Positions 32,664-45,749 are shown, numbered from the stretch's first letter. The stretch is DNA of 64,000 nt from Triatoma infestans (GCA_011037195.1 JAAEAF010002819.1:62001-126000); one strand, 5' to 3'. Numbers and translations: made by a program. Notes: a model not told the origin generated them from the letters alone.

Positions 32664-33690
32664 CTATCTTTCTCGTGCCGTAGTAGTGATAGAGGAACCA
32701 AGATTTGTTCCATCATTGGTATTAGTAATGTTATTACTACATGAGTTGTCCAAGGTGATAAGAGAATTTCTTGGATTTGGAACCGTTTCTGCCTTGCCCT
32801 CTGGTGAATTGTTACATTGCACCTTACATAACAATGTGTTATGCCTCCCTGAGCATTTTTTACAATTTGATGATTTGCAGTCCTTTACTGCATGACCCTG
32901 TGATAAACAGTTCCAACAACATTTACCTTTCTTTACTAAATTACGCCTATCTTCTAAGGACTTACTCAAAAATAAACTACAATTATAAACTGCATGTTTT
33001 TGACTTTCACAAATAGGGCACAATTTTTCGTTAATTGCAACAAGACATCTCTTATTTTCCTTGAATTTTGTAAAATTATCCCTTTGCAACTTTGAACATG
33101 CAATCTCTTTAGATTTTGCGGTAGCTCCTTTAATTTCATATGATTCCAGCCATATGCATCTATTTTCTAAAAACTGTTCCAAATCTTTATAATTTGAAGC
33201 CTGTTTTGAAGGTGTGGACTGTTCCCAAGCTTGTAATGTCAAATTTACTAGTGATTAGATGGATCAGCAGTGTATCCCAATATTCTGTTGGCTGGTCCAA
33301 GGATCTTAAAGCCTTTAAATGTTTATTAAATGTATTTCTGAGGTCGCGTAATGCTCGTGCTGATGATTTATCTATTTTAGGGTAGTTAAATAAAGATGTT
33401 ACATGTGACTGTACAATAAGTTTATTATTTTTATACGAGTCACATAGTAATTTCCATGCTACTTCATAATTTTCTGCACTGAATTCTATTGAGCTTATGA
33501 GATCTGCAGCCTCTCCTTCTATATAGCCTAATAAGTATCCAAATTTCTGAACTAGATTTAGACCTTTAACATCATGTATCATAGCCTTATATGTTTCATA
33601 AAAGGTAACCCAATTAAGATACGATCCATCGAATTTTTGAATGTTAACCTTTGGTAATTTAGCTTGAATCGATTGTAAATTTCCAACCAT
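32664..33690 (-). pseudogene. BEL/Pao gag: capsid (DUF1759) and zinc knuckles
   Basis: 33690-33187 codes KVNIQKFDGSYLNWVTFYET and SVLFNYPK-like segments of the DUF1759 capsid. 33242-32664 holds three cysteine-rich knuckles: CPICESQKHAVYNC, CCWNCLSQGHAVKDC and CKKCSGRHNTLLC. These bind RNA in the particle. The two frames overlap with a shift at about 33240. Confidence 0.8.
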
Positions 33691-33741
33691 ATGATCGTTT
33701 GGCCTTTGATTTGATTCGCTGTTTATTATATTTAATAAAAC

Positions 33742-34023
33742 TCATTTTAATGAATAAAATTTATCTTCAAATTCACCTCTTTCTTGCTCTTGTTTTTCTT
33801 GAATTCCTGAATCTAAATTATCCGTTAAATCTTCTATTTCCGATTGCACCTCATCGAATTTTTTCCAAATATCTGGCAGAGAACTTAGCCTAGTTTGTAA
33901 TGGTGTAGTATCCTTTTCTGATATTTTATAATCCTCTACAAAATTTATAATTCTAGTCAGTGATGCCTTCACTCTACCTCTCTGTCTGACTAATTTGTCA
34001 AATATTTTTGTTTCGCCTTCCAT
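33742..34023 (-). pseudogene. BEL/Pao gag N-terminus
   Basis: 94 codons starting MEGETKIFDKLVRQRGRVK and predicted as a coiled coil (SEIEDLTDNLDSGIQEKQEQ). The R-G-R-V-K-x-S-L-T start is typical of BEL Gag. A frameshift at about 33740 separates it from the capsid. Confidence 0.75.
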
Positions 34024-34246
34024 ACTATTTTAGTGATAATTACTTGGCACAGAAAGAGACAAACCCAAACCTCGAATGAATATGAAAAGAATGTTTTATA
34101 ACTAAAAAGGAGATAGGATTTTATGAAAATGTGTATACTCACCTGAACCTGATTGCCCTTATATTTATCTTGTTTAACCTGAATCTCCAATTATGTATAA
34201 ACCTCCAATATTATGTAGAATTTTCCAATCCGGCCCGGAGGACCAA

Positions 34247-37200
34247 TGTTGAGTGTTAAGGGAGATCTTACCTCAAGTGTAAGTAACAGCCTTAACTATA
34301 ATAACTTCCGAATTGGAAATAATACAGTGTTGAGAGTATTTGAACCTTTATGTTAAAAAGTAACATGAAAAAACATATGATCTATATTCCATACTAAAAT
34401 TATAGCCAATAATAATGTTCCTTCCCCTCTCGCCCAATTCTGACAACCAAATTACCGATCACCAATAAAACTACCAAATTTCCCCAACAGATATCTTCAT
34501 ACATTTTTATAAATAATACATACATTTTATAATTCATATTACTTGTTAATGTTAACTATCTATTTTTCCCCAGATGACGATGGAAATTCCTCACAATTGT
34601 GATATAAATGTATTGTATTGTCCCAAATCTTTCTTCTAATGTTCCAGGTCAAATTCTTTCATGTACAGCACATTTTTATTCCTTTAACACATGTTTCAGA
34701 AATTCAAAGGCCGTCAAAATACAATTGATTTTACAATTTATAAAAAATTTTAGGTCAAAGAAACGGAACAATGTGACTTTCACTGTACAGATGTTTTTCC
34801 CAGACACCAGAACAATCTACTTCAAGACAGTCTAAAGACAAAGAAATTAAGCTAACGACCCCACATCGAAGTGATTGTCTACACAGATACAAAGGAGGTC
34901 ATGTTTATAATGAATTTCCAAATTTATAAAAAATTTTAGGACAGAAACAATGTGGGCACGTTTCACTGTACTTTGCCAGATACCAGTGACAATGAATAAA
35001 ACGTACAAAGGTTTTGAAGTCAATAACTCTACAAACAAGCCGAATTCTGTTGAGGCAACTGGCCTGCTAATCCTTTACAAGAAGTGATTGAATAGGCAGG
35101 TAACAAATTTTATAAATCCCTTATGTATTATTAATATTTAATATTTCATATTTAATCCTCAATATTAATCTTTTCATAATATTTTATAACTATGATTTTC
35201 TCTAGCAAATGAATGAAAACAAATGAATTTCTTAAGCTTTAAGTTATTTACATTTTTTTTCTCTATCACGACCTTTTAGCAACTTCGGAATTATCTAGGA
35301 AGGAAATGTTAAACAATTAAAACAATCAATTAACCAACGATACTACGAAATCTGCAGACAACGTTCCATACTTCGAAAATTTAAATTGTTTTTGCACATC
35401 ACCGATACTCATGAGTTCATTCCCAGAACCTTTGCGATCGCTCCTTTCCCACGAAATTGCGCAAAAATTCCTTATTCCAGCTAGCTTAGCTCTAGATTTA
35501 AATTTTTAATCAATAAGCAATCATTATAAAATCCATATCTATTATTAATGATATGAATAGTAAATTAAAATAAAACAATGATATTACATATAAAAATTAA
35601 TTAATTTAAATCGACAAAAAAAAATCACAAACTTTAATAAAATAACAATAATAATACCAGATCATATGGCCTAAAAACTTGAACTATTACAAACAAAACA
35701 AATCGAATCATTGTACTTTGATTCACTTTAGGAAAGCTTCATAAAATTTAAAACTTAAATTATATTAAGAAACATTAAAACAAACATTCCTAAAAGAAGG
35801 AATTTAGAATAAACAAATCGAATCATTGCACTTTGATTCACAGTAGGAAAATTTCAGAATCACCTTGATTAAACCAACATACAATGGACTTGAGGATCAT
35901 CGTCAAATGGGAGAATACATACCGACACTCCTCATTAACTGGGGTGAATACATAATTACATAACACATATTGACACTATTCACTAACTGGACTTTCATAA
36001 CATCGTCGTTGACTTGACAAAATTCGTCGACCAAAATGTTGCACTGGTACAATTTTTTTTACCTTCATACATTCTTTATTACTAGTTACTTTTCAGTATT
36101 TATCTATTATCTTTTTCTTTACTAATTACTTCTCCTCTTTGAATATTTTTCACTAACCTTATTTTTTTTAATATTCCCTTGTTTTTATCCCTGTTTTTCT
36201 ATATTTTTATTAATTATATCAAATACACACACAAAGTAATTATTATTCCTACAAGGATCAAAAAGATTTATCATAATTTATTGTAAGTAAATAAATATTA
36301 ATTGTATATAGGCGTGTGTGTGTATAACAAAAAAAATAAAAAACAAACAAAGAAACAAATCATTAATATATAAAAAAAAACATCAATATATTAAGTTCAT
36401 ATGTTAATTATAATCATTAATTATTAAGCTAACATATACAGCAGTTATACTAATAAATAAATGTATCCAATTGAATTTATTATTCTTATATGATAGTAAT
36501 TAAATAAAAAAAATATATTTCTTTTTCTTCATTGTAATTGTTATCAATAATTTTTTTTTCTCAATGTCAATCTTACAAACTATCAAAACCACTTAATAAT
36601 TACTAGCTTTACATGTAAATAGATAGAAATAAGAAGTAATAATAATAATGTATTTGAACTTTAAATAATGTATTCAATTGAAAATGTTTTTTCTTCTATA
36701 TTCTTATATCATGTTAATTAAATTCATTATAAATAAAAATTGAAATGATTCAAACATAAAAGAAAATAATTCAATGTAACAGATGAATATTTTTCAAACA
36801 TAAAGAAATAATTTAATGTAACAATTGAATATTTTAATGTTAATGATTCAAACATAAAAGAAAATGATTTAATTTAAAATGTAACAATTTTATAAGTTTT
36901 TCAATATTTTTTATGTCAATTTCTTTTTGCAAACTAAAGACAATTTTCATTATCTATTTATTCTAAATGATTGAGTTATGCTAAATTTCTTTTTTCATGA
37001 TTGTAAATACTTGTAAATTTTTTTATTACTGCCATGGACTATAAATTCATAAATTCATTCTATTACTCTCTCTCCTTCGTTTTAAAATGACCCAAGAAGA
37101 CATCATTATCGCTAGCTTCAACATCACTAGCTAGCTTGCAACATCACCATCGCTAGCTTTCAGCATCCTTGGCTAGCTCGCAACGAGGCCATCACTAGCT

Positions 37201-37481
37201 GCTACAGCATTAGCTAGTTTTCAACATCATTGCTAGCTTTCAACAATACTGGCTAGCTCGCAACAGCATCATCATTGCTAGCTTCAACATCACTGGCTAG
37301 CTCGTAACAGCTTCATCACTAGCTTTCTGCATCAAAAACTAGTCTTCATTAACTTAGCTAGTTTAAACAACCCAGGCTAGCTGCAACAAACTCGTAGCCA
37401 AACAAGATGTGCTACACTCATATATTCACCAGCACGCTCAAATTTTTCACAAATGAAAAATTTCTTCAGGAGAGGGGATGT
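34247..37481. other. BEL/Pao LTR side and AT-rich repeats
   Basis: From 34247 (TGTTGAG) the BEL/Pao 5' LTR should run rightwards, but I cannot place its outer end. Within it, a block with AATTTATAAAAAATTTTAGG and TTTCACTGTAC occurs twice (about 34735 and 34920). An ACAAATCGAATCATTG/ACTTTGATTCAC block occurs twice (about 35695 and 35812). From 36240 to 37060 the DNA is very AT-rich with dispersed CAAACATAAAAGAAAAT units. No gene is seen. Confidence 0.45.
37090..37400. repeat. Degenerate GCTAGC-rich tandem repeat
   Basis: About a dozen irregular units built from GCTAGC(T)nnCAACATC, giving many CTAG-centred palindromes in 300 bp. Stops occur in every frame. It ends just before the solo LTR at 37486. 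Confidence 0.75.
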
Positions 37482-37485
37482 CTTA

Positions 37486-37784
37486 TGTAACAGCAACCAA
37501 AGAGAAGCTCAGCAACCAAAGAGAGAAAAGAGAAGCCCAACCACTCTCTCGGACTGGAGTGGGAGAAGCTGTATAAATATAGCGACGGACAGTCCATAGA
37601 AACAGTTGAATTCAGTTCAATATATCCAATTACTACGTGTCATTTTCATGCCACTCTACCTTAAAACATTTCTCTATTGTAAAGTCCAAGCAGTCTGTAT
37701 CATTTAATTAATATATTAGTTAACCAAGTCTTCTTCTTATATCATCAACCAGACCTAATTTCTCTCCACCTACAATCCGTTATA
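37486..37784 (+). mobile_element. Solo LTR, second family member
   Basis: 299 bp starting TGTAAC and ending GTTATA (one change from the expected GTTACA), flanked by CTTA at 37482-37485 and 37785-37788. It has TATAAATAT at 37572-37580 and TCAGTT at 37612-37617, the same 40-base arrangement as the LTR at 15195. It lacks a heat-shock element. Confidence 0.65.
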
Positions 37785-37869
37785 CTTACATTATATTATG
37801 TAAGACATTATATTATTAATATTAATGTTATTAATATTCAGGCTTCTGACGTTATATTATTAATATTAT

Positions 37870-38270
37870 GTAGGTTGTGAAACCTTACCCTGAAATGGTA
37901 CTTTAGAGGAAAACCTAACGATGTTGTTCCCGTAGAACCCTCTAAAAAATTCACTTTTCTGATGAAAATATTTCAAATAAAAATAATTCTGGTTAATCGC
38001 TTAAAGCTGAAAAAGAAATAATTATTCAATAAAGTTGCACTTTCGGTTGATGGATTTTGCCTGAAACCTCCGTGACACATATGTGTACATTGGGCTAGTA
38101 TCTATATGGAATATCAAGTTTGAGTCATTTTGTTCATATACACAGACAGACACCATGCTAAAAACAGTTTTTCTTATTCAAGGCTCCTCGGAAATATGTA
38201 TTTCCGGTGAAAACTCAATTTTGAAAATTTAACACGAACTCAATAATTCCTTTAAGTAAAAAATATATTC
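37870..38270 (-). mobile_element. Helentron-like fragment
   Basis: Shows the module GTACTTTAGAGGAAAACCTAA and, further right, the reversed head (GGAAATATGTATTTCCGGTG, AAAACTCAATTTTGAAAATT). No intact end. Confidence 0.55.
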
Positions 38271-38520
38271 CTCTAAGTAAAAATTGATTTGTAACTTTCT
38301 AAACTGAATAATATATTTAATAAAATTATATATATATATATAAATGTATTCTAGGCAAACTTGGGAGCGTCAATACATGTGAATGAATAATTTATTCCAA
38401 GAGATATGCCCCCCCTGGGATAGAGAATTCTTATTTAGATATCTACAGTTATATATTTCGAATACAATCTTTCCACAAATCAATCATTTCAGATTGAAGG
38501 AGTTTTCATTTTTAATGCAT

Positions 38521-38551
38521 GTCATATATATATATATATATATATTTGTGC

Positions 38552-38600
<49 letters not shown>
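38521..38600. repeat. (AT)n followed by (TG)n microsatellite
   Basis: AT run, then a TG run of about 20 units. Frames across it are low-complexity artefacts. Confidence 0.9.
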
Positions 38601-38604
<4 letters not shown>

Positions 38605-38984
38605 ACTGTATGTATGTACGAATATATAAAAGATTTGTGTAATAGTAGGATGCACATTTCATTACACACCTACACCAAGTTCTTACACTTTTTCTCCTTG
38701 CGACATTCTAAGAATAAAATTTAATAAATGTCTGCTTACAATTGCGCAGTATAAAGTGACGGAAATTCCAGGAAATAGTGCATGGAATTTATTGAAATTC
38801 ATCATTCATTCTTGGGAGTATCCTTCACTACTGTGAGTATCATTGATGTCATATTTTCGAAATTGATTTTTTTGAATTTCAAAACATGAAATTCATGTTT
38901 TCATATTCTAGAGAGCAGGAAATAGGTGTTTTTAGAATTTGTTCTCTTTTATTTGGTCAAAATTAATTTGTGTGCCTTAGGGGA

Positions 38985-39190
38985 AGGTAAGCGTCCACAT
39001 TAGACGTTGGTCTAGTGTCTAGCTCACTCGCCTTTGTGCGAGATTTTTGGTTTCGATTCCCGTGAGGCCCAGATCGTGAGAGAGCGGTGAGCTACAATTA
39101 CTAGCGAACTTTGGTAGCAAAGGCCAGAACTAAAATGGCTGTGTGAACCTGTGACATGCTTCCCAGAAGTCTTCCCCATAAAAATTGTCC
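38985..39190 (+). mobile_element. tRNA-derived SINE
   Basis: The head resembles a tRNA with an A box (TTGGTCTAGTG) at 39007-39017, an anticodon-arm-like CTCGCCTTTGTGCGAG and a B box (GGTTTCGATTCCC) at 39049-39061. The B box has an extra T and the acceptor stem does not close, so it is not a working tRNA gene. About 120 bp of unrelated body follows and joins the Jockey fragment. Confidence 0.6.
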
Positions 39191-39860
39191 TTCCCGTCAA
39201 GGCTCCAGCCTAGGGCCTGCTTTGTTTATTTTATTCATAAACTCTACACCAAAGTCCAGAAATGTTAATCTTGTCCTATATGCCGATGATATAGCCATAT
39301 TCATCACTTATGGGAAAATCGGATACAATATTTAACAAACTTACTGAAGCCTTGGCAAAACTAACTAAATACTGCAACAAATAGAAACTCCGTATGACAA
39401 GACAGAAGCCATTATCTTTAAAAAACACAGACGCTATATCAACCATAAGTTACAGTGAACAGTACTACAATACCTTGGACTGACAATATAAAATATCCCG
39501 GAGTTACACTGAACGCCGCAGATTGAACTTCACCACTCACATCCAAGACTGAGCTAACAAAGGTAAGACAGCCATTCGACTTCTCTTCCGCAACTTCAAA
39601 ATGTCTGCCAGAAATAAATTAGGTAATTCTTTATAAAGTAGCAATCCGTTCTATGCTTATTCAACCTGGAGGTTTAGCTCAAAGTCCAACCTTTCCAAAC
39701 TAACTCCAAATTACCCCTGAACTAATTCCTCCGCTTCGCTACCAGTTTGTCCCGCTACACTCGAATTTCACACCTACATAACTTCCACATCCAATATTGT
39801 AGACTACATCAAGACACAGAGTATTAAAATTCCTGTCGGTTCTTAATGTCCATCCAAATC
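39190..39860 (+). pseudogene. Jockey-type RT fragment
   Basis: Plus-strand reading gives RQGSSLGPALFILFINSTP and NLVLYADDIAIF (catalytic DD), then in shifted frames LNFTTHIQD and AIRLLFRNFKMSARNKLG of the thumb and connection. Many stops. Different from the Jockey copy at 10361-13632 in orientation and sequence. Confidence 0.7.
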
Positions 39861-39956
39861 ATCCAAATTACAACATATCATTAAATATAGGCACAAAAGA
39901 TCAAACAAATGATTACAGATTAAATATTTTCTCTAATTCATGGAATTTTTCTAAAT

Positions 39957-40211
39957 TCTATCTAGTTACCTATCTAATTATCTACCTAGTTATCTATCTC
40001 ATTAGGTATCTAGTTATCTTCTAGTTATCTACCTAGTTATCTATCTAGTTATCTGTCTAGTTATCTATCTAGTTACCTATCTAGTTATCTGTCTAGTTAT
40101 CTACCTAGTTATCTATCTAGTTATCTACCTAGATATCTATCCAGTTATCTGTCTAGTTATCTATCTAGTTTTCTATCTAGTTATCATCTAGTTATTTATC
40201 TAGTTATCTAT
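39957..40211 (+). repeat. 12-bp minisatellite CTAGTTATCTAT, about 21 copies
   Basis: Imperfect head-to-tail units with T/C variation (CTACCTAGTTAT, CTGTCTAGTTAT). It is followed by a TG run and the end of a Helentron-like copy. Confidence 0.9.
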
Positions 40212-40480
40212 AAAAAAAGAGTTGTGTGTGTGTGTGTGTTTTGTATGGTAACCATGGGGAAAAATGGATACCCTTGCTTCCTGGATCTTGGCGTACATGA
40301 CCTTAAAACATGTATTTTCACTGAAAACCCTTCGAAAACCTGACATGAAAAGCAGAAGTAAAAGGAAGTAAAAAAAAAAATTGTGAAATATCAACGGAAG
40401 TATAAGAATAATCGCCGTCATATTTCTCCAGAATATTTTATCCGCTGCTTTTGCTTCTCCCACCATCGGTAGTTTAGACA
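40212..40480 (-). mobile_element. Helentron-like fragment (TG tract and reversed head)
   Basis: A TG run (40215-40230) and AAAACATGTATTTTCACTGAA, the reversed family head. Partial. Confidence 0.45.
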
Positions 40481-40869
40481 GTTTTTGAGAAAATATTTTT
40501 AAACAGTGGGTGGAGGTCAGGTTTAAAGTTTTTTTAATTTTTCGCTTGCTTTAACAAATTTAATAGGTTTCTATCTATGGGTTAAGCCTTAATCTGGTTA
40601 CTAAACCTAACTCCACCAAACATTATGCTAGTCTCTGTGCTTACCACCAATAAATATGATAATATTAATCTGTTATATTAATTTCATATATTTTGTTTTA
40701 CTTACTCTTGGTTATATAAAAAATTCGCGTTTACTCTTTTGGAAGTGATTTCTTTATATTAATTTGTGTTCGAAACTTTAAATAATTAATTTCATCATAA
40801 AATACTATATTGGTATCTGCTGAATACTACGTATATCATAAAATTTGCTGAAATATTTGTTGTATGTTG

Positions 40870-41376
40870 CTCTTTCTTACTGTTGATAAAAGAGGAAGTA
40901 CAGAGATTAGAAATTGCGTTTTCACCGGATATAAATGTTTTGAGGGTCTCCTAAGTATAAGAAATAAATGTTTATAGTGAATGTTGTTATATGTGTGAAA
41001 ACAAAATGTCTATCCTAGATAATATACAAAGTTTAAACAAAATCGTTGGAGCCGTTTTCTGAAAAACTGATACAAAAAAACCATTCAGTAAAATCGCACT
41101 TCTGGTTGATGGATTTTGTCCGAAATCTTCGTGTCTTCGTGCAGTATGGTAGTGCCTAAGATGAATATCAAGTTTAGGTTCTTGCGACTTTCCGTTTTTG
41201 AGATATTCTGTTAACATACACACAGACACACATACACACATACACATATCCACGCACATCATTTGCTAAAAGCATTTTTTTCGTATTTAGAGGACCCTAA
41301 ACCATATATTTCCGGTGAATCTTCAATTTGGAAAATCTGGCATGATCGCAGTCCTTCCCTTTGCTAAGGAGAAAGA
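40870..41376. mobile_element. Short Helentron-like copy with both ends of head type
   Basis: About 500 bp. The left end (TCTTTCTTACTG, AGAGGAAGTA, GCGTTTTCACCGG) and the right end (TATTTCCGGTGAATC, CTAAGGAGAAAGAG) are inverted copies of the family head. The middle has the GTTGGAGCCGTTTTCTGA and CGCACTTCTGGTTGATGG modules and a CACACA tract. Confidence 0.6.
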
Positions 41377-43682
41377 GAAAGGAAAAAATGAGAAATAATA
41401 ATAATAATAAATTAATAGCACCAGTTCGAAAACAACTATCAACAACCAGTGTACTTATAAAATTGATGGGGTCTTGACAGAAATGATTGAATCCTTTGAC
41501 TCGGAGATATTTGCAATTTTCCTTAGTATTCTATTTTGTTCTCTGTAGTGTGTACACACATTCATACATACATACGCAAGAAGAGCTAGCTGGGCTGCAT
41601 ATTCAACGAATACTGAGTTCTGGTGTGATGAGCGTGCGAGTGAACTAGGATGCAGGAGAAGGGCTTGGTGTGGAGAGTTAGGGGTTGTGGAAGAAATTGA
41701 ATTTGCATGCGGCCAAATACGGGCAGGGTCCTGTGACAACTACATTTGAATCTTAGATTGGCATTTCCCACTTTATTGTATGGCGAACACCAAGTGTTCA
41801 CAGAAGAGCAAGCCGTCCCCATATCCAAATACATTTAACTTGGCAATTCCTTTAGATGACAAGTGCCTTCAATTTTCTCCCTCTCTCTCGTTTATTCCTC
41901 TCGCTTGCCTCTTCTGTTACTTCAAATAGAAGATAACATACAACACAGCTTCTCACTTACGCACCTCTCACAGATTATTTCATTTTTTTATAGTAACTCT
42001 GAAAGGAAATACTCATTAATTTATGTTGTTGGTTATATTTCTATCCATTAGGAAAGAAGTAACAACAATTGATGGGGAATTTGGTGGCGGTAAACATTAT
42101 TGGTACCTTAGAATTTTATTGTATTTATACAGGAAAGTTTCGTCCGAATGAACTCATCTTCATCTTATTGAAATTAAACATTTGAGTTTACAATATTTAA
42201 ATTATGTAGCTATTAATAATTTAAAATTTTGATTTATAATTTAGTTGAGAGGATTAAAAATAGGTTAACTAATTCTTATCTTCTAACAGAAAAGTAGACT
42301 ATTGTTTTGTACGTTAACAGCAAGTTTAAATATAATTGTTATAATAATGGACACTATGATATACAACACTTGTTATATTATTTTTTGTATTTATTTATCT
42401 ATTCTGGCATCGATACAGTGTCATTCAGTCAAATTTTGGACTACTCGATATTCGTCTAACTCTAAATAATAAAAATAAAAACTCCATACATACCTATATC
42501 ACCAATGACTATTCAATATTTGTCTCTCCTCTAATGTCTACTGTTTAAAAATCTCTATATATATACCTGTATAATCCTGTGACTTTAATATATCACTAAT
42601 AAATACTTGCGAAACTCAAACGTTATCATTCTCTCTATGCACACTCTCATAGATACTAAGGAATTAGTTCAATGCCTGTATCACCTCAATTTTGTTGGAA
42701 AATAGAATATCTTTATATCGGAAAGAGACATTCAGGTAATTTATGGTATTTTAACAGCATTTGTTTAAGAGATAGATAAGAACTAAGTACCTATTTTTCA
42801 TTCTTTCTAACCAAATCTTTAATAGTTAAGGAATAACTCCAAAATATAATTTGAATAGGATAAAGATGTACTATTTGGAGATTATGAGGACACATTTCTT
42901 TGCGAAATAGATAAAATTTAAAAAAAAGTCTGCTGTGAAGTAGATAATTATATCACATGATTCCTGTTGTTGATATAATTATATATAAAACGATAATTTC
43001 TTTTTTGAACGTAAAATTTTGCTCATATGTCCGCACATAAATATAGAGGTGGTGGGCCTGCTAACCAAGGCAGGGATTACATTGTAGTCTAAAAGAGCGC
43101 GCCAATAACATTGAATTAACCAAAATTGAAGGTTAGAAATTCCGCTATCTAAAATCAAATTTTTGGGAAAAATTTTCAAATGAGAGTGATCGGTTTATAC
43201 CGTACAGGTTTTTATTTATTTTTTTAAAATTAATTATTTTGTGTTTTTTTTTCTGTTTTACAGACAAATGTAATGATTTCCAAATTTAAAAGAATTCGTT
43301 AGAGTTGCTTTGGAGAGAAAATTCCAAAAAAAATTCTATTTTGTATAGGCGCACGTCCTGTTTTCTACAAATTTATATTTTAACAAATATTTTTATTGTA
43401 TCTTTATATAATATTGGCATAACCATACATTGTATTAAAACGACTTTAGATGAAAGCGTAACGTTACTGTTGTATCACATCCCCAAAAAACAATTTTCCT
43501 AGGATAATGTTTCAAATAAAAGTCCTGGCCTAGTAGTTAATTAGTAACGTAATTTAACTTATGAGAAATTTGGGCAAAACGGGGGAGAGGGGACATTAAG
43601 TAAAGTCAAACTTCCGTTGACAGATTGCGCCCGAAATCTTCGTATATATATATATACCTATATTTAGCTCTGTATACATATA
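41377..43682. other. Interval without a recognisable gene
   Basis: AT-rich except 41590-41730. A plus reading at 41577-41746 is open (about 57 codons, ARRASWAAYSTNTEFWCDER), but I recognise nothing in it and see no splice context. The TCTATATATATACCTG and T-rich patches elsewhere are simple sequence. Confidence 0.45.
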
Positions 43683-44455
43683 CAGTAATTCTTCGGTTTT
43701 CGTTGACTTCGGTTACTGTCGGTTTCGGTTTTCGTCGATTCTTTCCATGAAAAATTTGTCTCGGTTTTCGTCGGTTGTCTCGGTGTTCGTCAGCGTGCCC
43801 AAGGAGCTCGCTGCTAATGAGAAGGAAGAGACAGAGGAGAATGTGCCTTCTCCAGAGATGAAGGATATTTTCTCCATGTGGAATAAGGTGTAGGGGTTTG
43901 TGGAGAAAAATCATCCAGATAAAAAGCTGCTGCAGGCCGTGTCTGTAACTTGTTTATTGATAATGTCTTGCCCCATTTTAGACAAATCTTAAACTGATGG
44001 CAGAAGACTTCTTTGGACATCTTTCTTGTGCGAAATGAGCCTGCAGACTCTGAAGCTGCTGCGAAAAGACTAAGAGGGAAGTGACCTCCAGGTGCCTTGG
44101 TAGCTAAGATCCTTATGGAGAGAGGATTCACATTCTAAGCAACAATACACATCTGCACCTTTCCCTCCTCCGCGCCAACTTCCATATGCCAAGAAGAGTC
44201 TTCAGAAAAATAAATGCCATGTTGAAAATTCAATTATCTTTACATTAGTCTTTTATATTCATTTGATATTAATTTCTAATTGTTTTTAATATTAAACACT
44301 ATATTTATTCTCTATAAAATGTGTTTTAGTTATGTATTTTGGAGTGTCTCGAACGAATTAATTGGATTTACATACATTAATTCATATGGAAATAATTGCC
44401 TCGGGTTTCGTCGGTTTCGGATTTCGCCGATTTTTTCCGAGATATCTCGTATATA
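43683..44455 (+). mobile_element. Tigger-like (pogo) DNA transposon remnant
   Basis: Contains the C-terminal end of a Tigger-type transposase and CGGTTTTCGTCGG-rich DNA at both ends (43690-43790 and 44396-44450). The end blocks are in the same rather than inverted orientation. It sits inside a Helentron-like copy, whose head resumes at about 44500 (AAAACATGTATTTCCGGAAT). Confidence 0.6.
43796..44135 (+). pseudogene. Tigger-type transposase, C-terminal fragment
   Basis: Plus reading PKELAANEKEETEENVPSPE, MKDIFSMWNKV, stop, GFVEKNHPDKK, then in another frame TSLDIFLVRNEPADSEAAAK. The MWNKV...FVEK.HP and SLD.FL motifs are those of the tail following the DDE domain in TIGD/Tigger proteins. DNA-binding and catalytic domains are absent. 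One stop and at least two frameshifts. Confidence 0.65.
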
Positions 44456-45749
44456 TATATATATTTCATATTCAGGAAATTTACTTGGTTGTTTAACTTA
44501 AAACATGTATTTCCGGAATACATGATTGAAAACTCAATTTGGAAATTTGACATGATCGGAATACTTGCTCTTACAGCGAAGTGGTGTTTAGTGCCATCAA
44601 TCATGTACGAATCACTGAAAGAACGACATATCTTTAAATCGAAACATCACAGGAATTTCAAATTTGATATTATAGATTATTATCCACCAGTATTCTAGTT
44701 CCAGTCGAAATCTATCAACCGGAAGTGCGATTTTACTGAAGATTCCTTTTTTTATTTATTCATTTTCTCTACAAATGCAATAAAACGCAAAAGTGATGTT
44801 TTATATAAAAACAATAAAACTACAAATAGAGTTCAGTAGTTAAATAAACATGTACACCAGGATCACAATGTGCGCACATTCCCGTTTAAATATTTCTCCT
44901 GTAAACTAAAACAAATTGACAATTATTTAGTCAGAGAAAGCTGCGGAAAACCCATTTACTTTAATGGTTCATTTGCTAGTGATACTGTGTTGTAGATCAT
45001 AACCATTTGCTACAGCAAACTTTGCGAAATATATTACGTACTATAAACTTTATTGTTATTGCTAAAAGATTTTATTACTTGGTTGTTTAACCAAAAATGA
45101 GTTTACTTATTCTGATCATCAATTTCCAATTTTGAAATTGCAAATTAAGTAATTTGCTTCAAATTTAGACTTTAATTTAATTAAATACTAAATAAACAAT
45201 TATTTAAACTATTTAAATTATTTAAACAATAATTGGTTAAATAGGGTAAAATATAACTTAAAACAATATAAACTACTATCTGCACAGTTACCGACTATTT
45301 ATCACAACTTTGACTATTAAGACTTCCATGTTAAAAAAATCTGGTGTGAAACTTTAACGAAGTTTTCGATATACAGTTTTCTTATATATGCAATGTTACT
45401 CATTAATAGTTGCTCAAATATACGTGTTAGATGTTGGTGGTGGTACAGGTTACTTCTCAACAAAAACCTGATGTGAAACACTCAAACGACTTTCTCTTAC
45501 TTCTGTCTACATAGTTAGTATTGTGAACTTTCTTCAAATCTATCATTTTTACTAAATATTTACTTGTCTTCAATTTTATATCAATGGGAGAATTCTAATC
45601 TCCCATTAAGTCATAAAATGACTTTTTTTGAGAGAAGTACTTTGAAGAATTATTTAAATGAACTTTCGCGGAAAAAAGTTGAAACAAAAATGATAGGTCT
45701 CTTATTCATAGTTATGCACCAAATTTAAAGAAATCGTCGCTTTCAGAGA

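Larger units (their letters stand above)
30519..34246 (-). mobile_element. BEL/Pao retrotransposon, truncated
   Basis: Minus strand. A primer-binding motif lies at 34246-34225 (minus strand TTGGTCCTCCGGGCCGG) directly beside the LTR start TGTTGAG (plus strand, 34247). Then gag, aspartic protease, RT and RNase H follow in the BEL/Pao order. The integrase and 3' LTR are missing, cut by the gypsy LTR at 30518. Confidence 0.8.

Noticed and set aside
38484..38724. Open frames with Thr-His or Val-Cys repeats
   Set aside because: They are readings of a TG/CA microsatellite.
39000..39072. A tRNA gene
   Set aside because: Good A and B boxes, but the B box has an extra base, the acceptor stem does not pair and a SINE-like body follows. 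Called a tRNA-derived SINE instead.
39957..40211. CRISPR-like or telomere-like array
   Set aside because: The units are 12 bp without spacers, so it is a simple minisatellite.
41577..41900. Open plus-strand reading (about 57 codons) that looked like a possible host exon
   Set aside because: No protein family recognised, no convincing splice sites, and stops just outside. Transcript evidence would be needed.
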